A stretch of 64,000 nt of DNA from Sternotherus odoratus (lineage: Eukaryota; Chordata; Testudines; Kinosternidae), in assembly GCA_032164245.1 (NCBI GenBank), contig JAVMKO010000163.1:320001-384000 (forward strand), read 5' to 3'. The stretch's first letter is position 1. The number at the start of each line of letters is the position of its first letter. Both the position numbers and the translations under genes were made by a program. Below are positions 1-12,299 of this stretch, in pieces. The notes under the pieces are model-generated. The model made no database searches. It saw only the letters and a list, made by a program, of their open reading frames with translations, and was not told where the DNA came from.

Positions 1-794
1 CCCCGTCCCTCACCCCGGAGGCGCCTCTCGCCCCGGGCGTCACTCTGTCCCCGCATCCTCCGGTGCTCCGGGTGACGGACCGGGGGGGTTCGAGGGGTTT
101 CCCCCTCTCCCCGACCCCGGGCGCGCTCCGGGCGACACGCGGAGAAGCGCGGCGGGAGAAGGACCGGACGGCCGGCCGGACGGACGGGACGCGGGCCCCC
201 TTTCGGCCGCACGCACCACACCCCGCCCCGGCTTCGCTCCGTTCGCTGTCCCGATGGCCCTCGGGGACGTGGCGCGACTCACCGGCCGCCTTCCACGCGT
301 GCGACACATGTGCCAGAGAAGATCGGTCGCGGCCCGGACCAGGGAGGTCGGCGGCGGCGTACTGGGGCTCCAGCGAGAGGGCGGTATGAGGGTCTCGAGG
401 CTCGTGACGGAACCCGGGACCACAGCAGCGCCCCTGCTCGCTCTCGCACCCGTGTGTTGCCCACACCGAGCCTCGCGAGGCGTAGAGTTTTTTTCCGGGG
501 GGGGAGCGGACACCTGGAAGGGTGTCTGCCAGAGCCGCTCGGCCCCACCCGGCTTCGCATCAAAACCGCCCCACGGATGGGGGGTGGGTTGGGGCTCCGA
601 CCCTGGGCGGGCGCCCGGGCGGGCCAACCGAGGAGGGAACCAGTCCCGAGATTCGGCCGTCATTCCTCAAAGCCTCGTCCACCGTGACACGGACAGGGGT
701 TTCCCCGCTTTCATCCACCTCAAAAGGGACAGGCCACCCCTTCCGGCGGGGTGCCAGCCCACCGAGGGCCCCTGCCCGACAGTGACGAGAGTAC
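1..794. other. GC-rich spacer, no gene seen
   Basis: Very GC-rich, CpG-rich DNA with no internal repeat that I can see and no rRNA coding sequence. The open frames crossing it on both strands have no recognisable domain and reflect high GC content. Its position beside the tandem arrays suggests ribosomal DNA spacer or external transcribed spacer, which is inference only. Confidence 0.4.
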
Positions 795-2000
795 CACATC
801 GATCGAAGGTTTTTCGGAGGCAACATCCGAGATGGGGAGCCACGGTTGCCGTCTGTCCCCGGGTGGGGGCAGCTTTCGCTCGGGAGCGTTGGGACAGCAC
901 ACGGGATTCGCAGTTTGCAGGCTGCCCCGGGCTGCGGGCAACGCTCGGTGGTGCTCAGCGGCACACGGTATCACATCGATCGAAGGTTTTTACGGAGGCA
1001 ACATCCGAGATGGGGAGCCACGGTTGCCGTCTGCCCCCGGGTGGGGGGCAGCTTTCGCTCGGGAGCGTTGGGACAGCACACGGGATTCGCAGTTTGCAGG
1101 CTGCCCCGGGCTGCGGGCAACGCTCGGTGGTGCTCAGCGGCACACGGTATCACATCGATCGAAGGTTTTTACGGAGGCAACATCCGAGATGGGGAGCCAC
1201 GGTTGCCGTCTGCCCCCGGGTGGGGGGCAGCTTTCGCTCGGGAGCGTTGGGACAGCACACGGGATTCGCAGTTTGAAGGCTGCCCCGGGCTGCGGGCAAC
1301 GCTCGGTGGTGCTCAGCGGCACACGGTATCACATCGATCGAAGGTTTTTCGGAGGCAACATCCGAGATGGGGAGCCACGGTTGCCGTCTGCCCCCGGGTG
1401 GGGGCAGCTTTCGCTCGGGAGCGTTGGGACAGCACACGGGATTCGCAGTTTGAAGGCTGCCCCGGGCTGCGGGCAACGCTCGGTGGTGCTCAGCGGCACA
1501 CGGTATCACATCGATCGAAGGTTTTTCGGAGGCAACATCCGAGATGGGGAGCCACGGTTGCCGTCTGCCCCCGGGTGGGGGCAGCTTTCGCTCGGGAGCG
1601 TTGGGACAGCACACGGGATTCGCAGTTTGCAGGCTGCCCCGGGCTGCGGGCAACGCTCGGTCGTGCTCGGCGGCACACGGTATCACATCGATCGAAGGTT
1701 TTTTCGGAGGCAACATCCGAGATGGGGAGCCACGGTTGCCGTCTGCCCCCGGATGGGGGCAGCTTTCGCTCGGGAGCGTTGGAACAGCACACGGGATTCG
1801 CAGTTTGCAGGCTGCCCCGGGCTGCGGTCAACGCTCGGTAGTGCTGGGTCGCACAAGGGTACCACATCGATCGAAGGTTTTTTCGGAGGCGACCTCCGCG
1901 ATCGGAAGTGCTGGAACTGCGAGGTGGGACGCAGTCGCCGTCCGCCTCGGGGGGCGGCTTTCGCTCGGAAGTGGCCGGGTGGCCCATGGCAGGCAGTTGC
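795..2000. repeat. 177-179 bp tandem repeat, about seven copies
   Basis: A unit opening with CACATCGATCGAAGG recurs at 795, 972, 1151, 1330, 1507, 1684 and 1863, giving spacings of 177, 179, 179, 177, 177 and 179. The first six copies are nearly identical and the seventh decays after about 100 bp. Each copy holds a GC-rich palindromic core and a short T run. Open frames in several phases across the array are artefacts of the repeat. The array resembles the repeated spacer promoter or enhancer blocks of vertebrate ribosomal DNA, but I cannot assign it with certainty. Confidence 0.85.
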
Positions 2001-2437
2001 CGTCAGTCTCGGGTGGAAGTCTGGCTTCTTCCCCGCCCGAGGACACATCGTCGTGCCCCCCTCCGCCTACAGGGGGCGCCGACAGCGGGGGAGGACAGGA
2101 AGGCCCCGCGGGGCGGTGGCCGCGCCGAGGCGCACCGCCCGGGTGGGTGGCTGACGACGGGGCAGGCCGTCCCCGCTCACCCCCGACCCACAGAACCGAA
2201 CCGGAGGCCGTGTCAGAGCCGGGAAAGGGGTCTCTCTCTTCGAGCCTCGGACCGTCCGCAACACGGTCAAACTCGCCCCTTTCCCCCCGGGCCAGGTCGG
2301 GTACCACGCTGGGATAGGTCCCCTAGGCTCACCTCCGGTTCTCAAGGGTTCTGAAAAACGTGTCCTCATAAATCTCCGCACACCCTTCGGAAAGGTATGC
2401 GTGAAAAAGGCAGCCGTTCATTCAGCGGACCCTGCCC
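2001..2437. other. GC-rich non-repetitive spacer segment
   Basis: This unique GC-rich stretch separates the 178-bp array from the next repeat block. Around 2296-2330 the sequence becomes less GC-rich (TACCACGCTGGGATAGG), a change that could mark a spacer promoter. No confirmed motif is present and no gene is visible. Confidence 0.3.
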
Positions 2438-3966
2438 GGAATCGCGGCCGACCTCCCGGTTCCCTCGGTCGGCCGCGGGCCTCGCCGACGACCTCATTCG
2501 GACTTCCAGAGGTTGACCTGGCCTCCGAGAGGGGACTTAGGAAATTTTTCGGCCGCGGGCACTAGAAGCGGCTCGCGCTAAGGGGACCACGGCGGGACCC
2601 CAGGCCGACCTCCCACTCACCCGGGTCGGACTCGGGGGTCCACCTCGACCCCCTACGGACCTCCGAGGGTTGACCTGGTGGCCGAAAAGGGTTTTTCGCG
2701 CGGCTGGACTCCCGGTACTCTGGCTCGGCCGCGGGGCTCCCCCTCGACCCATAGGGACCTCCGGGTATACCTGGTGGTCGAAAAGGGGGTTTCACGCGGC
2801 TGGGGTCCACGAACTTGGGGTCGCCCCGGGACCGGGACCGACCCCCCTCCGCGGGATCGGGCCCCTCTAAGAAAAATTTTTTTTTTTGCTTAACCCTCCC
2901 CAGAGGACGTGGGGAGGCATTTGAGCACGAAAAAAAATTTTTGGATCGGGCCCCCCCCCGGAGGAATCGCGGCCGACCTCCCGGTTCCCTCGGTCGGCCG
3001 CGGGCCTCGCCGACGACCTCATTCGGACTTCCAGAGGTTGACCTGGCCTCCGAGAGGGGACTTGGGAAATTTTTCGGCCGCGGGCACGAGAAGGGGCTTC
3101 GTTTAAGGGGACCACGGCGGGACCCCAGGCCGACCTCCCACTCACCCGGGTCGGCCTCGGGGATCCACCACGACCCCCTACGGACCTCCGGGTTGACCTG
3201 GTGGCCGAAAAGGGTTTTTCGCGCGGCTGGACTCCCGGTACTCTGGCTCGGCCGCGGGGGCCCCCCCTCGACCCATAGGGACCTCCGGGTCGACCTGGTG
3301 GCCAAAATGGGTTTTTCGCGCGGCTGGACTCCCGGTACTCTGGCTCGGCCGCGGCGCTCCCCCTCGACCCATAGGGACCTCCGGGTTGACCTGGTGGCCG
3401 AAAAGGGTTTTCCGCGCGGCTGGACTCCCGGTACTCTGGCTCGGGCACGGTGCTCCCCCTCGACCCCCTACGGACCTCCGGGTTGACCTGGTGGCCGAAA
3501 AGGGTTTTCCGCGCGGCTGGACTCCCGGTACTCTGGCTCGGGCACGGTGCTCCCCCTCGACCCCCTACGGACCTCCGGGTTGACCTGGTGGCCGAAAATG
3601 GTTTTTCGCGCGGCTGGACTCCCGGTACTCTGGCTCGGCCACGGGGCTCCCCCTCGACCCCCTACGGACCTCCGGGTTGACCTGGTGGCCGAAAAGGGTT
3701 TTTCGCGCGGCTGGACCCCCGGTAGTCTGGCTCGGCCGCTGCGCTCCCCCTCGGCCCCCTACGGACCTCCGGGTTTACCTGGTGGCCGAAAATGGGTTTT
3801 TTCCGCGGCTCGGCTCCATGAACTTGGGCTCGCCCCGGGACGGTGACCGACCCCCTCCGCGGGATCGGGCCCCTCTAAGAAAAATTTTTTTTTATGCTTA
3901 ACCCTCCCCAGACGACGTGGGGAGGCATTTGAGCACGAAAAAAAAATTTTGGATCGGGCCCCCCGG
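2438..3966. repeat. Compound direct repeat, 525 bp and about 1005 bp units
   Basis: Two successive units start with the same sequence at 2438 and 2963 and end with the same T-rich block (about 2858-2955 and 3864-3960, each with a GCTTAACCCTCCCC segment). The first is about 525 bp and the second about 1005 bp. The 480 bp difference is close to five 97-bp sub-units, so the longer unit is explained by expansion of the internal 97-bp repeat. Confidence 0.75.
3150..3845 (+). repeat. 97-bp tandem repeat with TTGACCTGGTGGCC core
   Basis: The core TTGACCTGGTGGCC, or a one-base variant, begins at 3193, 3290, 3386, 3483, 3580, 3677 and about 3775, a period of 96-98 bp. A single related copy lies at 2670 and a degenerate one near 2767. 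At 3290 the core reads GGGTCGACC and so carries a SalI site. It resembles the Sal box bound by TTF-I in mammalian ribosomal DNA (human core GGGTCGACCAG). Long plus-strand open frames here are by-products of the repeat. Confidence 0.85.
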
Positions 3967-6900
3967 AGACCGGGGCGCGGCCGCCAGTCAAGCCGAAAAG
4001 GGTTCCACGGCACCGGCCGCGAAGCGGGACCTCGTCCGCTAGGAGAACCGGCCCCGGAAGTCAATTTTTTTTCCCCGTTTTTCCGCTCCCCCCGGACAGG
4101 GCGGGCAGACCCCGGCCTCTGTAAGGGATCCCCAAGCTCCCGGGAGGATCGCAGCTTCGGGGGGGCGGCAACAGAGAAAAACCTTTCCGGACGGGGAGCC
4201 CGCCGCCGGGCATGCCGAAAAGGGCTCCAGGGACCCGGACTCGGGGGGCGACCTCGTCCCGCCGGACTTCCACCCCGGAAGTCAAAAAAATTTTTTCGGC
4301 TTTTCCGATCCCCCCGGGCGGGGAGAACAGCCCCCCGCCGTCGAGACCGGGCCCGGGGGCCCGGGGGCGGAGATCCGCTCTCCCGGGGCGGGCTTTTGGA
4401 TTTGGGACCCCCGACCCCAGTGGGATCACAAGGCAGACGAGGGGAGGCTTCCCATGCCAAAAAAGAAAAAAAAAGGATCGGGCCCTCGGAGGCGGAGGTA
4501 CCCGCCGCTCGGCAAGCCGAAAACGGCTCCAGGGACCCGGCCGCGAGAAAAACGGCGACACGGGTGCAGGATCGGGCCCTGGAAGTCAAATTTTTTTTTC
4601 GTTTTTCAGCTTCCCCCCGGCCGGGGCCGGGAGCCCCCGGCCACGGGAGGGTGTCCCCGAGACCCCGGGAGGATCGGAGCTTTGGGGCGGTGGCAGCGGA
4701 GGGAAACGTCCCCCCCCCCCCGGGGGACGCGGCCGACAAGCAAGCCGAAAAGGGCTCCAGGGCGGGCGGCCGGTCTGGCCCTACGTGGTGCTGCCCTCCT
4801 GCGGACACGGGTGAGATGGCAGCCGCCGGAACGATGTCATTCGGCCACCAGGTCACCCTGGAAGTCTCTGGCCACCAGGTCACCCTGGAAGTCACTGGCC
4901 ACCAGGTCAACCCGGAGCTCCCTGGAAGTCAAAAATTTTTATGGGTTTACCCTGCTTCCCCCGACCGGGAGAGGCGGTCCCCGAGCCCCCGCGACGATCC
5001 GACGGTGGCGGGGTCCCGTACGGCCAAGAGACAGAGAGGGGGACCCGGCCGCCGGGCATGCCCAGAGAGGGTTCCAGGGACCCGGACTGCGGGGGCGACC
5101 TCGTCCCGCCGGACTTCCGCCCCGGAAGTCAAAAATTTTTTTCGGCTTTTCCGATCCCCACGCCCGGGGCGAGTAGCCCCCCGCCGTCGAAACCGGGCCC
5201 CGGGGTCCGGGGGCGGAGATCACCTCTCCCGGGGCGGGCTTTCGGATTTTTCAGCCCAGACGTTCGTGGGCTCACCCGGCAGACGGGGGGAGGCTTCCCA
5301 TGCCAAAAAAGAAAAAAACTGATCGGGCCCTCCGAGGCGGGGGTGCCCGCCGCCCGGCAAGCCGAAAACGGCTCCAGGGACCCGGCCGCGAGAAAAACGG
5401 CGACCCGGGTGCAGGATCGGGGCCCTGGAAGTCAATTTTTTTTTTCGTTTTTCAGCTTCCCCCGCCCGGGGATGGCATCCCCCGGCCCCGGGAGGGTGTC
5501 CCCGAGACCCCGGGAGGATCGGAGCTTCGGGGCGGTGGCAGCGGAGGGAAACGTTCCCCCCCCCCCGGGGGACGCGGCCGACAAGCAAGCCGAAAAGGGC
5601 TCCAGGGCGGGCGGCCGGTCTGGCCCTACGTGGTGCTGCCCTCCTGTGGACACGGGTGAGATGGCAGCCGCCGGAACGATGTCATAAGGCCACCAGGTCA
5701 CCCTGGAAGACTCCGGCTACCAGGTCTCCCCGGAGCTCCCTGGAAGTATCCGGCCACCAGGTCAACCCGGAGGTATGCGGCCACCAGGTAACCCTGGTAG
5801 TCTCCGGCCACCAGGTCACCCTGGAAGTATCGGGCCACCAGGTCAACCCGGAGCTCCCTGGAAGTCAAAAATTTTTATGGGTTTATCCGGCTTCCCCCGA
5901 CCGGGAGAGGCGGTCCCCCAGACCCCGCGACGATCGGACGGTGGCGGGGTCCCGTACGGCCGAGAGTCAGAGAGGGGGACCCGGCCGCCGGGCATGCCCG
6001 GAGAGGGTTCCAGGGACCCGGACTCGGGGGGCGACCTCGTCCCGCTGGACTTCCACCCCGGAAGTCAAATTTTTTTTTCGGCTTTTCCGATCCCCCCGGG
6101 CGGGGCAAACAGCCCCCCGCCATCGAGACCGGGCCCAGGGGCCCGGGGGCGGAGATCGGGTCTCCCGGGGCGGGCTTTTGGAATTTTCGTCCCCGACCCT
6201 GGTGGGATCACAAGGCAGACGGGGGGAGGCTTCCCATGCCAAAAAAGAAAAAAACTGATCGGGCCCTCCGGGGGCGGGTACCCGCCGCCCGGCAAGCCGA
6301 AAATGGCTCCAGGGACACGGCCGCGAGAAAAGCGGCGACCCGGGTGCAGGATCGGGGCCCTGGAAGTCAAGATTTTTTTTCGTCTTTCAGCTTCCCCCGG
6401 CCGGGGACGGCAGCCCCCGGGGCCCGGGAGGGTGTCCCCGAGACCCCGGGAGGATCGGAGCTTCGGGGCGGTGGCAGTGGAGGAAAACGTTCCCCCCCAC
6501 CCAAGCCGAAAAGGGCTCCAGGGACGCGTCCTCGAGCCCGCCGCGGGCGGCCGGTCTGGCCCTACGTGGTGCTGCCCTCCTGTGGACACGGGTGAGATGG
6601 CACCCGCGGGAACGATGGCTTTCGAGCACCAGGTCACCCCGGAAGTCCCTGGCCACCAGGTCAACCCGGAGCTCCCTGGAAGTCAAAAAATTTTTATGGG
6701 TTTATCCGGCTTCCCCCGCCCAGGAGAGGCGGTCCCCGAGCCCCCGCGACGATCGGAAGGTGGCGGGGTCCCGTACGGTCAAGAGTCAGAGAGGGGGACC
6801 CGGCCGTCGGGCATGCCCGGAGAGGGTTCCAGGGACCCGGACTCGGGGGGCGACCTCGTCCCGCTGGACTTCCACCCCGGAAGTCAAAATTTTTTTTCGG

Positions 6901-9900
6901 CTTTTCCGATCCCCCCGGGCGGGGCAAACAGCCCCCCCGCCATCGAGACCGGGCCCGGGGGCCCAGGGACGGAGATCGGCTCTCCCGGGGCGGGCTTTCG
7001 GATTTTTCAGCCCCGACCTTCGTGGGCTCACCCGGCAGACGAGGGGAGGCTTCCCATGCCAAAAAAGAAAAAAACTGATCGGGCCCTCCGAGGCGGGGGT
7101 GCCCGCCGCACGGCAAGCCGAAATCGGCTCCAGGGACCCGGCCGCGAGAAAAACGGCGACCCGGGTGCAGGATCGGGGCCCTGGAAGTCAAATTTTTTCC
7201 TCGTTTTTCAGCTTCCCCCCGCCCGGGGATGGCAGCCCCCGGCCCCGGGAAGGTGTCCCCGAGACCCCGGGAGGATCGGAGCTTCGGGGCGGTGGCAGCG
7301 GAGGGAAACCTCCCCCCCCCCCAGGGGGACGAGGCCGACAGGCAAGCCGAAAAGGGCTCCAGGGCGGGCGGCCGGTCTGGCCCTACGTGGTGCTGCCCTC
7401 CTGTGCACACGGGTGAGATGGCAGCCGCGGGAACGATGGCTTTCGGCCACCAGGTCACCCTGGAAGTCTCCGGCTACCAGGTCACCCCGGAAGTCTCTGG
7501 CCACCAGGTCACCCTGGAAGTCACTGGCCACCAGGTCTCCCCGGAAGTATCTGGCCACCAGGTAACCCTGGAAGTCTCAGGCCACCAGGTCACCCTGGAA
7601 GTCTCCGGCCACCAGGTCACCCCGGAAGTATCGGGCCACCAGGTCAACCCGGAGCTCCCTGGAAGTCAAAAATTTTTATGGGTTTATCCTGCTTCCCCCG
7701 ACCGGGAGAGGTGGTCCCCAAGACCCCGCGAGGATCGGACGGTGGCGGGGTCCCGTACGGCCGAGAGTCAGAGGGGGACCCGGCCGCCGGGCATGCCCGG
7801 AGAGGGTTCCAGGGACCCGGACTCGGGGGGCGACCTCGTCCCGCCGGACTTCCACCCCGGAAGTCAAAAAAAATTTTCGGCTTTTCCGATCCCCCCGGGT
7901 GGGGCGAGTAGCCCCCCGCCGTCGAGACCGGGACCAGGGGTCCGGGGGCGGAGATCGGCTCTCCCGGGGCGGGCTTTTGGAATTTTCGGCCCCAACCCCG
8001 GTGAGATCACAAGGCAGACGAGGGGAGGCTTTCCATGCCAAAAAAGAAAAAAACTGATCGTGCCCTCCGGGGGCGGGTACCCGCCGCCCGGCAAGCCGAA
8101 AACGGCTCCAGGGACCCGGCCGGGAGAAAAACGGCGACCCGGGTGCAGGATCGGGGCCCTGGAAGTCAAATTTTTTTTTTCGTTTTTCAGCTTCCCCCAC
8201 CCGGGGATGGCAACCCCCGGGGCCCGGGAGGGTGTCCCCGAGACCCCGGGAGGATCGGAGCTTCGGGGCGGTGGCAGCGGAGGGAAACGTTCCCCCCCAC
8301 CCAAGCCGAAAAGGGTTCCAGGGACGCGGCCTCGAGTCCGCCCCGGGCGGCCGGTCAGGCCCTACGTGGTGCTGCCCTCCTGTGGACACGGGTGAGATGG
8401 CAGCCGCCGGAACGATGTCATTCGGCCACCAGGTCACCCTGGAAGTCTCCGGCCACCAGGTGAACCCGGAAGTATCCGGCCACCAGGTCACCCTGGAAGT
8501 CTCTGGTCACCAGGTCACCCTGGAAGTCTCTGGCCACCAGGTCAACCCGGAGCTCCCTGGAAGTCAAAATTTTTTATGGGTTTATCCTGCTTCCCCCGAC
8601 CGGGAGAGGCGGTCCCCGAGCCCCCGCGATGATCCGGCGGTGGCGGGGTCCCGTACGGCCAAGAGTCAGAGAGGGGGACCCGGCCGCCGGGCATGCCCGC
8701 AGAGGGTTCCAGGGACCCGGACTCGGGGGGCGACCTCGTCCCGCCGGACTTCCACCCCGGAAGTCAAAATATTTTTTTTGCTTTTCCGATCCCCCCGGGC
8801 GGGGCAAACAGCCCCCCGCCGTCGAGACCGGGCCCAGGGGCCCGGGGGCGGAGATCGGCTCTCCCGGGGCGGGCTTTTGGAATTTTCGGCCCCGACCCCG
8901 GTGAGATCACACGGCAGACGAGGGGAGGCTTCCCATGCCAAAAAAGAAAAAAACTGATCGGGCCCTCCGAGGCGGGGGTGCCCGCCGCCCGGCAAGCCGA
9001 ATACGGCTCCAGGGACCCGTCCGCGAGAAAAGCGGCGACCCGGGTGCAGGATCGGGGTCCTGGAAGTCAAATTTTTTTTTTCGTTTTTCAGCTTCCCCCG
9101 CCCGGGGACGGCGGCCCCCGGCCCCGGGAGGGTGTCCCCGAGACCCCGGGAGGATCGGAGCTTCGGGGCGGTGGCAGCGGAGGGAAACGTTCCCCCCCCA
9201 CCCCAGGGGGACGCGGCCGACAGGCAAGCCGAAAAGGGCTCCAGGGCGGGCGGCCGGTCTGGCCCTATGTGGTGCTGCCCTCCTGTGGACACGGGTGAGA
9301 TGGCAGCCGCCGGAACGATGTCATCCGGCCACCAGGTCACCCTGGAAGTCTCCGGCTACCAGGTCTCCCCGGAGCTCCCTGGAACTATCCGGCCACCAGG
9401 TCAACCCGGAAGTATCCGGCCACCAGGTAACCCTGGAAGTCTGCGGCCACCAGGTCACCCTGGAAGTCTCCGGCCACCAGGTCACCCCGGAAGTATCGGG
9501 CCACCAGGTCAACCCGGAGCTCCCTGGAAGTCAAAAATTTTTATGGGTTTATCCGGCTTCCTCCGCCCGGGAGAGGCGGTCCCCGAGCCCCCGCGACGAT
9601 CCGACGGTGGCCGAGTCCCGTACGGCCAAGAGTCAGAGAGGGGGACCCGGCCGCCGGGCATGCCCGGAGAGGGTTCCAGGGACCCGGACTCGGGGGGCGA
9701 CCTCGTCCCGCCGGACTTCCACCCCGGAAGTCAAAAAAATTTTTCGGCTTTTCCGATCCCCCCGGACGGGGCGAGTAGCCCCCCACCATCTAAACTGGGC
9801 CCGGTGGTCCGGGGGCGGAGATCGGCTCTCCCGGGGCGGGCTTTTGGAATTTTCGGCCCCAACCCCGGTGAGATCACATGGCAGACGAGGGGAGGCTTCC

Positions 9901-10327
9901 CATGCCAAAAAAGAAAAAAACTGATCGGGCCCTCCGGGGGCGGGTACCCGCCGCCCGGCAAGCCGAAAACGGCTCCAGGGACCTGGCCGCGAGAAAAACG
10001 GCGACCCGGGTGCAGGATCGGGGCCCTGGAAGTCAAAATTTTTTGTTTGTTTTTCAGCTTCCCCCGGCTGGGTACGGCGGCCCCCGGGGCCCGGGAGGGT
10101 GTCCCCGAGACCCCCGGAGGATCGGAGCTTCGGGGCGGTGGCAGTGGAGGAAAACGTTCCCCCCCACCCAAGCCGAAAAGGGCTCCAGGGACGCGGCCTC
10201 GAGTCCGCCCCGGGCGGCCGGTCTGGCCCTACGTGGTGCTGCCCTCCTGTGGACACGGGTGAGATGGCACCCGCGGGAACGAATTCATCCGGCCACCAGG
10301 TCACCCTGGAAGTCTCCGGCCACCAGG
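3967..10327. repeat. 0.8-1.0 kb higher-order tandem repeat, probable rDNA spacer
   Basis: A reference point (ATGGGTTTA after a T run) recurs at 4941, 5877, 6696, 7678, 8576 and 9543, giving units of 936, 819, 982, 898 and 967 bp. A partial copy comes first (3967-4840). The array ends in the middle of a 27-bp sub-repeat at 10327. Each unit alternates GC-rich blocks with A/T-run blocks (GGAAGTCAAAATTTTT type) at fixed places. All open frames are repeat artefacts. No rRNA gene is visible, so the spacer assignment rests on composition and architecture. Confidence 0.85.
4842..10327 (-). repeat. Seven 27-bp sub-arrays inside the higher-order repeat
   Basis: A 27-bp unit beginning GGCCACCAGGTCACCCTGG occurs in blocks at about 4842-4925 (3 copies), 5690-5865 (6), 6615-6680 (2), 7443-7665 (8), 8422-8560 (5), 9327-9525 (7) and 10290-10327 (under 2, cut by the junction). 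Read on the minus strand, the unit contains TTGACCTGGTGGCC, the core of the 97-bp repeat at 3193-3790, so the two arrays carry the same motif in opposite orientations. The units are contiguous with no spacers, so this is not a CRISPR array. Confidence 0.85.
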
Positions 10328-10388
10328 CGGCGGCGGGGGGGGGGGGCTGTTATATGGCTCTCTGAGCCAAAAAGGTTCCCGACCCCTG
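10328..10388 (-). mobile_element. Truncated hAT element end at the repeat/unique junction
   Basis: After a CGG/G run (10328-10345) comes a 43-bp fragment ending in GGTTCCCGACCCCTG, the inverted form of the CAGGGGTCGG-type terminus usual for hAT transposons. It is followed by GTATAGAG, a candidate 8-bp target site. The other end is missing, cut off by the tandem repeats. This is the first interspersed-repeat sequence in the window and marks the switch to ordinary chromosomal DNA. Confidence 0.55.
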
Positions 10389-10625
10389 GTATAGAGTGAG
10401 GTGGTGGTTTGAGCTAGTCAGAGCTGTGTGTTTGGGTTGTAAACTGTAAGCTGGACTATATAGAGTCTGAAGAACTGTAAGCTGAAGACTGGATTGTATA
10501 AAGTTGTATATATTGGTGGTGAGGTCCTGCACTGTGATTAAAGAGCACTGTTTGACGCAAAGAAGGGTTTCCTGCCTGTGTTCCTGCGAGGGGTGAGAGA
10601 GCGGTCTGTCACAATTAATAGAAGA
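10389..10625. mobile_element. Possible LTR fragment
   Basis: An AT-richer block with short direct repeats (GAACTGTAAGCTG, TGTAAACTGTAAGCTGG), a TATATA stretch near 10507 and ATTAAAGAGCAC near 10539, ending about CTGTCACAA at 10616. This is the layout of a U3-R-U5 region of an LTR retroelement. No coding sequence is attached and no matching second LTR was found, so the call is weak. Confidence 0.3.
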
Positions 10626-12218
<1,593 letters not shown>

Positions 12219-12299
12219 CTGAACTGGCTCCTCTGCAGCCATTTCTCTCCCCTGTCCCATGGGAGGACGGGATGAACTGGAGGGAAACATGGACGCCAT
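12219..12299 (-). CDS. First coding exon of the KRAB gene
   Basis: A minus-strand ATG at 12299 opens a 27-codon segment that ends in Gln (CAG) followed by a GTAGGG donor. An internal in-frame ATG gives the sequence MAAEEPVQ, typical of leaders before KRAB exons. The phase-0 donor fits the phase-0 KRAB exon at 11536. Its promoter is probably the CpG island at 13.8-14.4 kb. The start could be either the first ATG or the internal one near 12242. Confidence 0.6.

Noticed and set aside
4842..9525. Collagen-like or GHQVTLEVS-repeat proteins in long open frames
   Set aside because: They result from 27-bp sub-repeats, whose length is a multiple of three, in GC-rich DNA. All phases on both strands are similarly open and there are no splice or start contexts.
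4842..9525. CRISPR-like repeat array
   Set aside because: The 27-bp units are directly contiguous without unique spacers, and the sequence is vertebrate.
1..10327. 18S, 5.8S, 28S or 5S rRNA gene
   Set aside because: I find no conserved rRNA core sequence on either strand; only spacer-like repeats are visible.
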